Assembly: GCF_002269125.1 (NCBI RefSeq)
Contig: NZ_NQKI01000045.1
Coordinates: 1-32,946, forward strand
DNA: 32,946 nucleotides
Origin: Pseudomonas lundensis
GTDB taxonomy: Bacteria > Pseudomonadota > Gammaproteobacteria > Pseudomonadales > Pseudomonadaceae
Direction: 5' to 3'
The translations under genes were made by a program, and so were the position numbers. Below are positions 1 through 7,682 of the stretch, piece by piece (position 1 is the stretch's first letter; the number at the start of each line of letters is the position of its first letter). The notes beneath the pieces are model-generated. The model had not been told where the DNA came from. It did not search any database and worked only from the letters and a program-made list of their open reading frames with translations.

Positions 1-77
1 GAAGCAGTTGAACACCTGGGTCAGTTTTCAGTCGGCAGAAGAGCCTCTACTGGGTCAGTTTTCGGTCAGCGGCAACA
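1..77 (-). mobile_element. Terminal fragment of an IS21-family-like element
   Basis: Two 21-base direct repeats beginning CTGGGTCAGTTTTC lie at 16-36 and 50-70, 34 bases apart, and differ at only two positions. On the minus strand the sequence from base 77 leftwards begins TGTTGCCGCTGACC and runs into both repeats. Multiple short terminal repeats of this type beside a TG end are typical of IS21-family insertion sequences in Pseudomonas. No transposase is visible because the window starts here, so this could be a full element extending left or a remnant. The family call rests on remembered terminal patterns, not on a search. Confidence 0.6.
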
Positions 78-267
78 CGCAATGAGCTACAGGCCTTGAT
101 TTTAAAGACGCTACAAACTCAGGTCGGTAAAAACCTGCATTTTTCAGGGTTAAAAGTTGCGCAAATGGGTGTTTCGAAAAAAGGCGATTGAGTGCAATAC
201 GACCGATCCTTGAGTGGGGTGGTTTGCTAATACCTATGACCACGCCGATTACACCCTCTGCACACAC
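78..267. other. Short gene-free stretch between IS end and ter terminator
   Basis: This AT-richer stretch has no convincing gene. A weak hairpin (CAGGT at 120-124 pairing with ACCTG at 133-137) is followed by CATTTTT and could be a poor plus-strand terminator. Nothing else is recognised. Confidence 0.4.
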
Positions 268-303
268 AAAAAAGGCCCTTTCCGCTTCCGGAAAGAGCCT
301 TTT
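268..303 (-). terminator. Rho-independent terminator of the ter operon
   Basis: Near-perfect 15-base arms (269-284 region and 289-303, one mismatch) enclose a 4-base loop. On the minus strand they are followed by a T run, seen as the A run at 268-273 on the plus strand. It lies just beyond the terE stop codon and ends the 13-gene operon. The A run on one side and T run on the other mean it may also stop plus-strand transcription. Confidence 0.85.
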
Positions 304-318
304 AGTTAACGCTGAGCC

Positions 319-897
319 TTAGCCCAAGTTAACGCCATAGCTCGAAGCCAGTGGCGCCAAGCCGCCAGCGAAGCCTTGACCGATGGCTTTGAACTTCCAC
401 TCGCCGTTATGGCTGTACAGTTCGCCGAACACCATCGCGGTTTCAGTCGACGCATCTTCACTCAGGTCATAACGCGCAATTTCTTTGCCGTCAGCTTTGT
501 TCAGAACACGGATGTAAGCGTTCGAAACTTGGCCAAAACTCTGCTTGCGTGCATCCGCTTCGTGAATGGTGACTGCGAACACCAATTTCTTGGTTTCCGG
601 TGCAAAGCCGGACAGGTTCACGTTGACCTGCTCGTCGTCGCCTTCGCCCGCCCCCGAACGGTTGTCGCCCTGGTGCACAACATTACCGTCCGGGGACGTC
701 TTGTTGTTGTAGAACACAAAACTGCCGTCATTGAGCACTTTGCCATTCTCACCAACGATGAATACCGAGGCGTCCAGATCGAATTCACTACCATCGGTTA
801 CACGCGGATCCCAACCCAGGCCTACAACCACCTCGGTCAGACCGGGGGCTTCTTTGGTCAGGGAAACGTTACCGCCTTTACTCAGACTTACTGCCAT
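319..897 (-). CDS. terE: TerE, TerD-family calcium-binding stress protein
   Basis: A 192-residue single-domain TerD-family protein, the usual length. It shows the family metal motifs: FDLDASVF near residues 39-46 and a GDNRSGAGEGDDE acidic cluster near residues 77-89. The C-terminus is conserved (STETAMVFGEL, then EWKFKAIGQGFAGGL). Wording such as NNKTSPDG and HQGDNR matches TerE better than TerD. TerD-family proteins bind Ca2+ and are thought to act with TerC at the inner membrane during tellurite, phage or colicin stress; the mechanism is unknown. It is the last gene of the operon, 39 bases after terD. The ATG follows an AGGG-type ribosome site. No terF-like gene follows; a terminator does. 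Confidence 0.93.
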   Translation of the reverse strand: MAVSLSKGGNVSLTKEAPGLTEVVVGLGWDPRVTDGSEFDLDASVFIVGENGKVLNDGSFVFYNNKTSPDGNVVHQGDNRSGAGEGDDEQVNVNLSGFAPETKKLVFAVTIHEADARKQSFGQVSNAYIRVLNKADGKEIARYDLSEDASTETAMVFGELYSHNGEWKFKAIGQGFAGGLAPLASSYGVNLG

Positions 898-936
898 GTT
901 CGTGAACCCTTATATAAAAAGTTGAGGGGGTGACGA

Positions 937-1512
937 TTAAAATTTCAGGCCGTAGCTTTCAGCAAGAGGCTTGAGGCCCCCATTGAAACCTTGTCCTACC
1001 GCACGGAATTTCCACTCGGTACCGTGGCGGTACAGCTCGGCAAAAATCATCGCTGTTTCAGTGCTGGCATCTTCCGCCAGGTCATAACGTGCGACCTCGA
1101 CGTTGCTGTCCTGGTTCACGATGCGGATAAATGCATTGCGTACCTGACCGAAGCTTTGACGTCGGGTTTCAGCTTCGTGAATGGTCACCGTAAACGCGAT
1201 TTTGTCGATATCGGCAGGCACTTTGGACAAGTCAACCTTGATCGCCTCGTCATCACCGTCGCCCTCACCGGTACGGTTGTCGCCCGTGTGCTCTACCGAG
1301 CCATCAACACTTTTGAGCTGGTTGTAAAAAATGAAATCGGAATCGGCGCGTACCTTGCCGTCAGCCTTGAGCAGGAAGGCGCTGGCATCCAGGTCGAAAT
1401 CCACACCATCCGTGGAGCGGGCATCCCAACCCAGTCCAACGAGGACTTTGGTCATCCCAGGGGCTTCTTTGGTCAAAGACAGGTTGCCGCCTTTAGAGAG
1501 GGAAAGTGCCAT
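937..1512 (-). CDS. terD: TerD, calcium-binding tellurium resistance protein
   Basis: A 191-residue TerD-family protein. It begins MALSLSKGGNLSLTKEAPG, carries GLGWDARSTDG then FDLDASAFLL (calcium ligands), and has the acidic GDNRTGEGDGDDE motif near residues 77-89. The C-terminus DASTETAMIFAELYRH...WKFRAVGQGFNGGL is canonical. This wording closely matches classical plasmid TerD. It is about half identical by eye to the TerE product next door, so the pair is an old duplication. The start is well supported by TAAGGAG (minus strand, 1521-1527) eight bases before the ATG. It lies 27 bases downstream of terC. Role in Ca2+-dependent membrane stress response is known for the family only in outline. 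Confidence 0.94.
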   Translation of the reverse strand: MALSLSKGGNLSLTKEAPGMTKVLVGLGWDARSTDGVDFDLDASAFLLKADGKVRADSDFIFYNQLKSVDGSVEHTGDNRTGEGDGDDEAIKVDLSKVPADIDKIAFTVTIHEAETRRQSFGQVRNAFIRIVNQDSNVEVARYDLAEDASTETAMIFAELYRHGTEWKFRAVGQGFNGGLKPLAESYGLKF

Positions 1513-1539
1513 GAGTGATTCTCCTTAATAAATATGCGA

Positions 1540-2586
1540 TCAAGCGTTCGTGTCGTTTTTGACGTCAGATTGCTCTTCATCTTTACCGGGAAAGATGATG
1601 CTGGCCACGATACCTATGGCCAATACCACCAACACAACGATCAGGCTGGTATTCGGGTCAATGCTGATGCCATGGCCAAACAGGTGATCGGTAGCGTTCA
1701 GAGCCAGCTTGCCGGCAATAAAGAACAACAGCGCGATAACCGATTTTTCCAGGTGAACGAGGTAGCGCTTCAGGGCTTCGAGTACGAAGTACATGGTCCG
1801 CAGCCCCAAAATCGCGAACATCATGGCCGAGTACACAATCAACGGTTCGCGGCTTACGGCGATCACTGCCGGGACGGAGTCAAAGGCAAACAAGATGTCT
1901 GAGACTTCAACCACCACGACACACAGAAACAGCGGCGTCGCGAACAGAGCGCCCTTGCCCACCAGGGTCATTCCCTTGTTCTGCGGCTTCGTGATCTCTT
2001 TTTCAAGCTCTGTGCGAGAAACAAAGAAATTATGCCCGTGCAACTTCGGCCATACCGGGAAGAGTTTTTTCGCAAACCGGTAAGCAATGTGCTGGGAATA
2101 GTCCTCATCTTCGTCGTCTTCGCTACCACGCAGCATCATGATCGCTGTCCAGGCCACGACCACTGCAAAGACCACTTCGACCCATGGGCCAAACGCCAGC
2201 AAGCCGGTGCCGATAGCCACGAAAATCAGGCGGAAAACGATCGCGCCGATGATGCCCCAGTACAAAACACGGTGACGCAGTGCGTCCGGAATTTTGAACC
2301 AGGCAAAAATCGCCATGAACACGAACAAGTTGTCGACGCTGAGCACTTTTTCGAGCGCATAACCTGTGACGAACAGGCTGGCCACGCTCGGGCCGTGGGC
2401 GTAGTACAAGTAACCCGCAAACGCGAGGGAGATCAGCACCCAAAAGATCGACCAGATGGCCGCATTGGTCAGCGTGACCGGTTTATCGCTTTTGTGGGTG
2501 AACAGGTCGATTGCCAGAGCAATGACCGCCAGAGCCACAAATACAGCGATGGTGGTTGGCGGGAAGCCAATTGCCGTGTTTTCCAT
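1540..2586 (-). CDS. terC: TerC, integral membrane tellurium resistance protein
   Basis: A 348-residue multi-pass inner-membrane protein with about eight or nine hydrophobic segments. It has both TerC signatures: ALEKVLSVDNLFVF in the first half and VVEVSDILFAFDSVPAVIAV in the second, whose buried acidic residues are thought to coordinate metal. A cytoplasmic loop between them is very acidic (GSEDDEDEDYSQ). TerC is the membrane anchor of Ter systems and is related to LysE-superfamily exporters; some homologues are linked to manganese export. I chose the ATG at 2586, not a longer upstream start, because GAGGA lies five bases before it and the longer form would run into terB. The gap to terB is only 7 bases. 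Confidence 0.94.
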   Translation of the reverse strand: MENTAIGFPPTTIAVFVALAVIALAIDLFTHKSDKPVTLTNAAIWSIFWVLISLAFAGYLYYAHGPSVASLFVTGYALEKVLSVDNLFVFMAIFAWFKIPDALRHRVLYWGIIGAIVFRLIFVAIGTGLLAFGPWVEVVFAVVVAWTAIMMLRGSEDDEDEDYSQHIAYRFAKKLFPVWPKLHGHNFFVSRTELEKEITKPQNKGMTLVGKGALFATPLFLCVVVVEVSDILFAFDSVPAVIAVSREPLIVYSAMMFAILGLRTMYFVLEALKRYLVHLEKSVIALLFFIAGKLALNATDHLFGHGISIDPNTSLIVVLVVLAIGIVASIIFPGKDEEQSDVKNDTNA

Positions 2587-2593
2587 GATGTCC

Positions 2594-3043
2594 TCAGAGA
2601 TCAAAATCGCCAGGGTTCAGCCCCAGCTCATTGCAGATGGTGCGGCAAGCAGCCCGCTCACTTTCATCGAAGTTGCCGTCAGCGCTGCCGATGGCGCAGC
2701 AAACGCGCACCAGCAGACGCGCCGCATCTTCTTTCTTACGTAACTGACCGATAGATTTCAGTGCTTCAGCACGGCCGATCTGTTGATCAAATTCGAACTT
2801 TTCGCACACGGCGTTGAAAGACTTGATGACGTCTTTAACGTCAAACGCTTTCAGTTCATTCGAGTTCTGGATGAAGCCGACCATTTTTTGCTTTTCGCTG
2901 CTACTGATGTCGCCATCGGAGGCAGCCACCAGCGCACAGCCGGAAACCACAGCTTCCATGAATTCACGATTTTTGAACTTGCTGACTTCTGCCGAGAGTT
3001 TGTCACGGGCAGCTGTTGCATTGGTTTTCAGCCATTCAAGCAT
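2594..3043 (-). CDS. terB: TerB, cytosolic metal-binding tellurium resistance protein
   Basis: A 149-residue all-helical TerB-family protein, the typical size. Two acidic metal-binding motifs repeat across its internal duplication: AASDGDISSSEK (around residues 40-51) and GSADGNFDESER (around residues 118-129). TerB proteins are soluble and associate with TerC at the membrane surface. It lies between terA (66 bases upstream, with a hairpin in the gap) and terC (7 bases downstream), the canonical order. The ATG start gives the expected N-terminus MLEWLKTNATAARDKL; the ribosome site is weak, with AAGG slightly distant. Confidence 0.93.
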   Translation of the reverse strand: MLEWLKTNATAARDKLSAEVSKFKNREFMEAVVSGCALVAASDGDISSSEKQKMVGFIQNSNELKAFDVKDVIKSFNAVCEKFEFDQQIGRAEALKSIGQLRKKEDAARLLVRVCCAIGSADGNFDESERAACRTICNELGLNPGDFDL

Positions 3044-3075
3044 TGGAGTTACCTTGTCAGAAATTGAGGGAGTAC

Positions 3076-3093
3076 CGCCTGCCTCGGCAGGCG
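3076..3093 (-). other. Intercistronic hairpin between terA and terB
   Basis: CGCCTGC pairs with GCAGGCG around a 4-base loop, just after the terA stop codon. No T run follows, so it does not look like a full terminator. It may stabilise or process the mRNA, or lower expression of downstream genes. The function is inferred. Confidence 0.5.
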
Positions 3094-3109
3094 ACCATTC
3101 ACAGAACGC

Positions 3110-4294
3110 TCATTTGGATCCGGCAGCCCAGCGCATGCCCCAGCCAAAGGCTTTGTCCATGTCTGAGTGGCCTTTGAAAAATTCGACTTTGCGGTTTACC
3201 CGCACGCTACCACCGACGTTTTCGAGCAAGGCGATAGCGCACATGCCTTTGCTGCCGCCCTCTTCGCTCAAGCGCACTTCAATCGGTGCTTCGCCCGGGA
3301 TATACAGCGTGATCACGCCATCCGTCGCCTGCCAGTTCGGGGCGCCTTCGTAGATGAAGGCATAAACCAGAACGCGACGAATCTGACGCCATTCCTTGCC
3401 GTTGATGCGCAGCCATTCGCCATCACTTACCGACCCCGTGCGGTCATCACCCATCAGTTGGATAAACGGCTCATCGCGGAAATCGCCAAACGCATTGCCC
3501 AATGCCTGCACCGCGCCTTTGCGGCCATTTTCCATTTCGTAGAGACAACCTACGTCCAGGTCGATACCGCCCGACTTGCCGCGCAATGAAGCAAAAAAAC
3601 CGCCGCCGCCACTGCTTTGAGAGCTGCGGTTCCAGTTCAGGTTGATTTTGATCTCGCCGAAGTCGCCGTCTTTCTTTTCAAGACTGATCGATGGACGCTG
3701 TTTGTCGAGGGTGATTTTCGACAAGTTGATTTTTGACGCTGGCGCAGGTGCTGCAGCGGGCGCAGGGGTCGGGGCCGCCGACGGGGCAGGCGCGGCGATA
3801 TCCACGCCGAAGTGCTCAGCCAGGGGGGCAAGCCCGCCAGCAAAGCCCTGCGCCACACAACGGAACTTCCACGCGCCTTGGCGACGATAAAACTCACCCA
3901 GGATCAATGCGGTTTCCTGCATGCCCTGCGTCGGGATCGGCGCTTCAATGCCGCCACTGACCGATACGTTCAGTACCGGAAATGCTGCGAATTTGGCCTT
4001 GTTCTCGTAAATGGTTGCCGTCAGGGCAACTTTCTCGATAGCCGGATCGATCGCATCCAGGTTCATACTGAAGACTGTTCGGCCCGCAGCCGATTCGACC
4101 AGCTTGACCGCGCCGTTGTTGACGCTTTGCTGGCCGAAGAAACACATGTCGTTGTCGCCGCGCACCTTGCCCGAATCGGTGAGCAAAAATGCCGAGACGT
4201 CCAGGTCAGCGCCAGCAACCGGGCTGTAAGTGATGGTAACGGTCTGAGCGCCCGCTGAAACGGACGTGTTTGCACCCGGCGTCAATGTGCTCAT
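3110..4294 (-). CDS. terA: TerA, double TerD-domain tellurium resistance protein
   Basis: A 394-residue protein with two TerD-like domains. The first (about 1-165) has AGADLDVSAFLL and the C-terminal ETALILGEFYRRQGAWKFR...GFAGGLAPLAEHFGV block, but its second acidic metal motif is replaced (VESAAGRTVF). A low-complexity Ala/Pro linker spans about 167-187. The second domain (about 190-394) has GIDLDVGCLYEM and MGDDRTGSVSDGEWL, as expected for TerA. It is part of the cytosolic Ter complex, exact role unknown. Its ATG overlaps the terZ stop codon by four bases (ATGA at 4291-4294), so translation is probably coupled to terZ. Confidence 0.92.
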   Translation of the reverse strand: MSTLTPGANTSVSAGAQTVTITYSPVAGADLDVSAFLLTDSGKVRGDNDMCFFGQQSVNNGAVKLVESAAGRTVFSMNLDAIDPAIEKVALTATIYENKAKFAAFPVLNVSVSGGIEAPIPTQGMQETALILGEFYRRQGAWKFRCVAQGFAGGLAPLAEHFGVDIAAPAPSAAPTPAPAAAPAPASKINLSKITLDKQRPSISLEKKDGDFGEIKINLNWNRSSQSSGGGGFFASLRGKSGGIDLDVGCLYEMENGRKGAVQALGNAFGDFRDEPFIQLMGDDRTGSVSDGEWLRINGKEWRQIRRVLVYAFIYEGAPNWQATDGVITLYIPGEAPIEVRLSEEGGSKGMCAIALLENVGGSVRVNRKVEFFKGHSDMDKAFGWGMRWAAGSK

Positions 4295-4881
4295 GCGCGC
4301 ACCGCCTGAGCAGCCTCGTTGGCCAGATCCTGTGCAGTACGGCCGTTGGCCACAGTTCCGATGGTGGTGAAGTCCCAGCCTGCCGACGTGCGGCTCAGGT
4401 TAGCCATGACCAAACCGGTGTGACGGCCTTTTTCCGACAGAAGGAAACGCGCCAGCTCCTTGCCGCTGACTTCATCGACGATTCGGCAGTAGGCATTCTC
4501 GACCGATTCAAAGTTCTGCCCGGTGAATGAGTTCACCGTAAACACCAAGTGTTTGACGTTGGCTGGCAATTGCTCAAGGTTGACCTGGATCGATTCGTCG
4601 TCGCCATCCCCCTCGCCAGTGCGGTTATCGCCGGAGTGAACGATAGAGCCGTCCTTGGACTTGAGGTCGCGAAACCACACAAGGTCCAGCAACTGCTTGT
4701 TGCTGTCGAGCACAATGCAGGACGCATCAAGGTCGATGGCGCTGTCACTGTTCAGCAGTTTGGCAAAGAAACCGGTCGGTTTTACCGGGTCCCAGCCCAG
4801 GCCCATACGGATTTTCTTGAGACCGGTTCCGGCTTCTTTTTCGAGGGAAATGGTTTGGTTCTTGGACAGCGAAATGGCCAT
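4291..4881 (-). CDS. terZ: TerZ-like TerD-family protein
   Basis: A 196-residue TerD-family protein. It shows GLGWDPVKPTGFFAKLLNSDSAIDLDASCIVLD, with the insertion after GWDPVK seen in TerZ-type members, and the acidic GDNRTGEGDGDDES motif. The phrases LPANVKHLVFTVNSFTGQNFESVENAYCR and ELARFLLSE match the TerZ branch better than TerD or TerE. The ATG at 4881 is preferred over an upstream start because AAGGAG (minus strand, 4889-4894) sits seven bases before it. It heads the canonical terZABCDE block, 76 bases after the phosphatase gene. TerX is a close alternative name. Confidence 0.85.
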   Translation of the reverse strand: MAISLSKNQTISLEKEAGTGLKKIRMGLGWDPVKPTGFFAKLLNSDSAIDLDASCIVLDSNKQLLDLVWFRDLKSKDGSIVHSGDNRTGEGDGDDESIQVNLEQLPANVKHLVFTVNSFTGQNFESVENAYCRIVDEVSGKELARFLLSEKGRHTGLVMANLSRTSAGWDFTTIGTVANGRTAQDLANEAAQAVRA

Positions 4882-4897
4882 GAAGCGTCTCCTTGTC

Positions 4898-4909
4898 TGC
4901 ATCGATGCA
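4898..4909. promoter_or_regulatory. 12-base perfect palindrome in terZ leader
   Basis: TGCATCGATGCA is a perfect palindrome just upstream of the terZ ribosome site, within the 76-base gap after the phosphatase gene. It could be a small operator for an internal promoter, but a 12-base palindrome can arise by chance. The surrounding gap is AT-rich; I see no confident -35/-10 pair. Confidence 0.2.
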
Positions 4910-4957
4910 CAACGTGCTGTTTAACCTAATTTAACGCTTGTATATGACGAGCCGTGC

Positions 4958-5632
4958 TTACAGTTCTTCACGCAAGCACACATCCAGTGGCCGCTTACGG
5001 CGCCACAGTGCATGAAATTCACGCCAGTGGGGCTCTTGAGCGGCGCCAAGCATTTGTTCATCGCCCCGAGTGTCACCCCAGGCGCGCAATGTGTATTGGT
5101 CCAAAGGCCCGTATTGCGCCTCAAGACGGATGACTTTTTGCTCACAACGGCAATTGGTGCCGCTGATTTCACCGGTTAACACACCGTTAACCGCTTCCAG
5201 TTGAGTGCCGATCAAGCCAATACCCAGTTTTTTAGCGAACGGTTTGAGTACCAACTCAGGCGATGCCGAGCAAATGGTCACGAGCGCTTGCTGCTCCCGC
5301 TGGTTGGCGACAGATGTTAAGCCCAAAGGCCGCATTAACCGCTGCCACGAAACGTCACAAAATGCTTCTGCGCGTTCTTCCACCCATGCGACTTTGGCCC
5401 CTGTCAGATAGACCGTGATGAGCTTTTCCTTCAGGTCATTGCGGGAAATCTGGCCGAGCAAGTAGCTGATCGTGGCCGGGATCATCCGGAACAGGCGCAT
5501 GGCGAACAGTCGATTGCCGAACGCAAAGCGTAAAAACGGTACAAAACTGTCGTGATACGTCAGCGTGCCATCGAAGTCGAAGGCCGACAGCACCTGTTTT
5601 TGTGGAACCGATTTATTTAAAACGTCGTTCAA
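4958..5632 (-). CDS. HAD-IB family (SerB-like) phosphatase of Ter module
   Basis: A 224-residue HAD-superfamily phosphatase of the PSP-like IB subclass. Motif I is FDFDGTL with Asp19 (nucleophile) and Asp21. Motif II lies in TICSASPELV, a motif III lysine in CEQKVIRLEA, and motif IV is WGDTRGDEQM. The helical cap follows motif I (residues about 30-105). Substrate unknown; in Ter-linked clusters it is predicted to dephosphorylate a nucleotide-like intermediate. The only in-frame start that keeps motif I is a TTG at 5630-5632, overlapping the stop codon of the lyase gene as TTGA. This suggests coupling and perhaps low expression. It is the last biosynthetic gene before terZ. Confidence 0.82.
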   Translation of the reverse strand: MNDVLNKSVPQKQVLSAFDFDGTLTYHDSFVPFLRFAFGNRLFAMRLFRMIPATISYLLGQISRNDLKEKLITVYLTGAKVAWVEERAEAFCDVSWQRLMRPLGLTSVANQREQQALVTICSASPELVLKPFAKKLGIGLIGTQLEAVNGVLTGEISGTNCRCEQKVIRLEAQYGPLDQYTLRAWGDTRGDEQMLGAAQEPHWREFHALWRRKRPLDVCLREEL

Positions 5633-6588
5633 CCTACCAATTCAGCCAATCTCAGGCTGCCTCCAAAAGTGTCGGAAGGGTTACCGCACTCTGTGCGAAC
5701 CCCTTGCCAATGCGCGCGCTCGATAACGGTTTGCGCCCATTTGTAATGTGTCGCCGGCTCGCACATGGCGTCGTTGAATTTGAACACTGCAGGCGCCGAC
5801 TCACTCAGTATTTGGCGGGCGCTGTTCAAATCTTCAAGGGTGACTTGCAACGCCTTGTGGATAACGCTGATTTGCGACGGATGTATTGCGGTTTTACCCA
5901 CAAGTCCATGGGCCATGTCCAAAGCCAGTTCCTGCTCCAGCAAGTGCGGTGTATTGAGCTGTTCAAACACTGGCGCTGTCAGCGCAAAACCCGCCGCCCC
6001 CATCACCCCGCATAACATCGGGATCACGTAACTCATGGGGGTACTGTAAAGCGTCATGGCCGGGTTACGCCGCAAGCCCAGGCAGCCCATCAAATCGTTG
6101 CCGCCAATGCGCAGGGCGATGATACGTCCCGGCAACTGTTCCAGCATGGCGTCACGCAGCTCAACCATGGCGCCCGGATCAAACACCTCCGGGGTTTCAA
6201 GCGTCGGCATCAGTGCCAGTTCGTTGCGGGTCACGGCCTGTTGCCATTGGCGAATGTTGCTCAAACGCAGTTTGGGCACGACAAAGCCGTCGACGTGACG
6301 CATCAGCGACCACTCGTTGAGTACTGCCGCCATTTCTGCATCCCGCGGGCGCACGAACAGGATCGGCCCGCCGGACAGGCGTCCACCCCGGGCTTCAATT
6401 CCCAGCAACAGGTTCTTCAAGTTGATCAGTGCCTGTTGCACGTCGGTTTCGGCGACAGCGTCTTCCAGACACACCACCAATGAGCGCAATCCTTGAATCT
6501 TCTCGCCAAACACCACGTCCAGAATATCGGGACGGGTGGCGGGCATATACAACGTAGCGCCCAAGGCATAAGCGGAATGTCTGATCAT
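5629..6588 (-). CDS. HpcH/HpaI (CitE-like) TIM-barrel lyase of Ter module
   Basis: A 319-residue protein of the HpcH/HpaI aldolase/citrate lyase beta family. Visible landmarks are ATLYMPATRPDI at the N-terminus, VVCLEDAV (acidic metal/substrate residues), LFVRPRD, LMPTLETPEVF, RIGGNDLMGCLG and GKTAIHPSQI, in family order. Such enzymes make or break C-C bonds with Mg2+ and often acyl-CoA. A CitE-like barrel is a recognised member of the Ter-associated biosynthetic module; its substrate is unknown. I chose the ATG at 6588 (overlap TGATG with the upstream stop; AGGAG at 6598-6602) over the adjacent TTG. Confidence 0.85.
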   Translation of the reverse strand: MIRHSAYALGATLYMPATRPDILDVVFGEKIQGLRSLVVCLEDAVAETDVQQALINLKNLLLGIEARGGRLSGGPILFVRPRDAEMAAVLNEWSLMRHVDGFVVPKLRLSNIRQWQQAVTRNELALMPTLETPEVFDPGAMVELRDAMLEQLPGRIIALRIGGNDLMGCLGLRRNPAMTLYSTPMSYVIPMLCGVMGAAGFALTAPVFEQLNTPHLLEQELALDMAHGLVGKTAIHPSQISVIHKALQVTLEDLNSARQILSESAPAVFKFNDAMCEPATHYKWAQTVIERAHWQGVRTECGNPSDTFGGSLRLAELVG

Positions 6589-7682
6589 CAACGAACACTC
6601 CTGATCACGGTCACGGCCCGGTAAGGCCCCAGCTCATCGCCGACTTCTTCGACGTCGATATTGGCCTGACGGGTAAGATGCATCAGTAACTGCACATCCT
6701 GATCGTCACGACTGCGTACCAGCACGTGGTCCGGCACGCGGCGCATCACCGCGCGCGTGGCCTCGGCAATACCCGGTTTAACGCGATTGGGGTTGCTCAC
6801 CCCGAACCGCGTCGAGATACGTTCGACCGCAGCCACGGCGGAGTGTTGCAACGCCTGTGCCTGTTCGGGCGTCCACGGTTGAACCGGGGTTTGTGGCGCC
6901 AAAAGTGCGCGCTCGCGTTCGATGCTGTGGATAAAAGCCCGCGTCACATCGTGCTCGGCCAAATGCCCATACACCACGCACCCATGCAGACCCGGATCAG
7001 TTGGCCAGATGGAGCGGGAAACCAGCCCCGACACGGTGGCACCCAGGATGCCCGACGGAATCAGCCAGTCTTCAGCCGAAGCTGACAACCACGCCCGGCC
7101 ACACGGGTCAGCCAACACCACCAGTCGCGGCTCGGACGGGAAACGCGCGTCGCCCGCCAGGCTGTCGCGAATCTGACCGCTGATCGCTCCTTTACCGGTC
7201 CAACCGTCCACAAACACGATGTTCTCGGCACCGTGGGCCTTGATGATAGCTTCAAGTGCCACGCTGTCGATGCCACGATCACGAATGATGCTGATGCCGT
7301 AGTGCCGCGCGTCGCGCCCCATCTCAACCAACGCCCGACGCAGCAATACGCCCAACGGCAACCCGGCACGTACAAACGACACCAGTGCAATCGAGGCGCC
7401 TTGATAACGCGCAGTCAAGGCAAGCGCCAATGCCTGTACATCAGCGGCCATGCGCGCGCCGTTTTGCGCCAGCGCTTGCAGGTAAAGGCTTTTGTGAGTG
7501 TCAGACGGTGGGTGTTCCTGACTGATCATTTCTGAGTAGTGGCGCTGCCGGGTCTGAATCAGGCGCTCTTTTTCCACTACGTCGGTGACCTCAATGTCCA
7601 TCGCCCGTAACAGGAAATGCACATCATCCGGGGCATAGCTGCCACTGCCTACGGTGGTTAAACCGTCAAATGCGTCACGCAT
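6588..7682 (-). CDS. StiP/PRTase-family protein with PELOTA-like C-terminus
   Basis: A 364-residue protein of the family called StiP (annotated 'cysteine protease StiP') but also interpreted as a phosphoribosyltransferase (PRTase_1). The N-terminal motif GSGSYAPDDVHFLLR is characteristic. VFVDGWTGKGAI (about residues 156-167) resembles a PRPP-binding loop, which favours the PRTase view. The last ~95 residues (KPGIAEATRAVMRRVPDHVLVR onward) resemble the PELOTA RNA-binding-like domain often joined to it. The ATG at 7682 overlaps the HAD gene stop by eight bases; a GTG three codons upstream is an alternative. Function is predicted only: nucleoside-like metabolite synthesis within the Ter module. 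Confidence 0.8.
   Translation of the reverse strand: MRDAFDGLTTVGSGSYAPDDVHFLLRAMDIEVTDVVEKERLIQTRQRHYSEMISQEHPPSDTHKSLYLQALAQNGARMAADVQALALALTARYQGASIALVSFVRAGLPLGVLLRRALVEMGRDARHYGISIIRDRGIDSVALEAIIKAHGAENIVFVDGWTGKGAISGQIRDSLAGDARFPSEPRLVVLADPCGRAWLSASAEDWLIPSGILGATVSGLVSRSIWPTDPGLHGCVVYGHLAEHDVTRAFIHSIERERALLAPQTPVQPWTPEQAQALQHSAVAAVERISTRFGVSNPNRVKPGIAEATRAVMRRVPDHVLVRSRDDQDVQLLMHLTRQANIDVEEVGDELGPYRAVTVIRSVR

Noticed and set aside
55..267. Minus-strand 70-codon frame at the left edge
   Set aside because: It starts with GTG at the edge of the operon terminator, crosses the IS end and has no recognisable features.
376..1518. Plus-strand open frames opposite terE and terD
   Set aside because: They are antisense shadows; the minus-strand proteins have clear TerD-family motifs.
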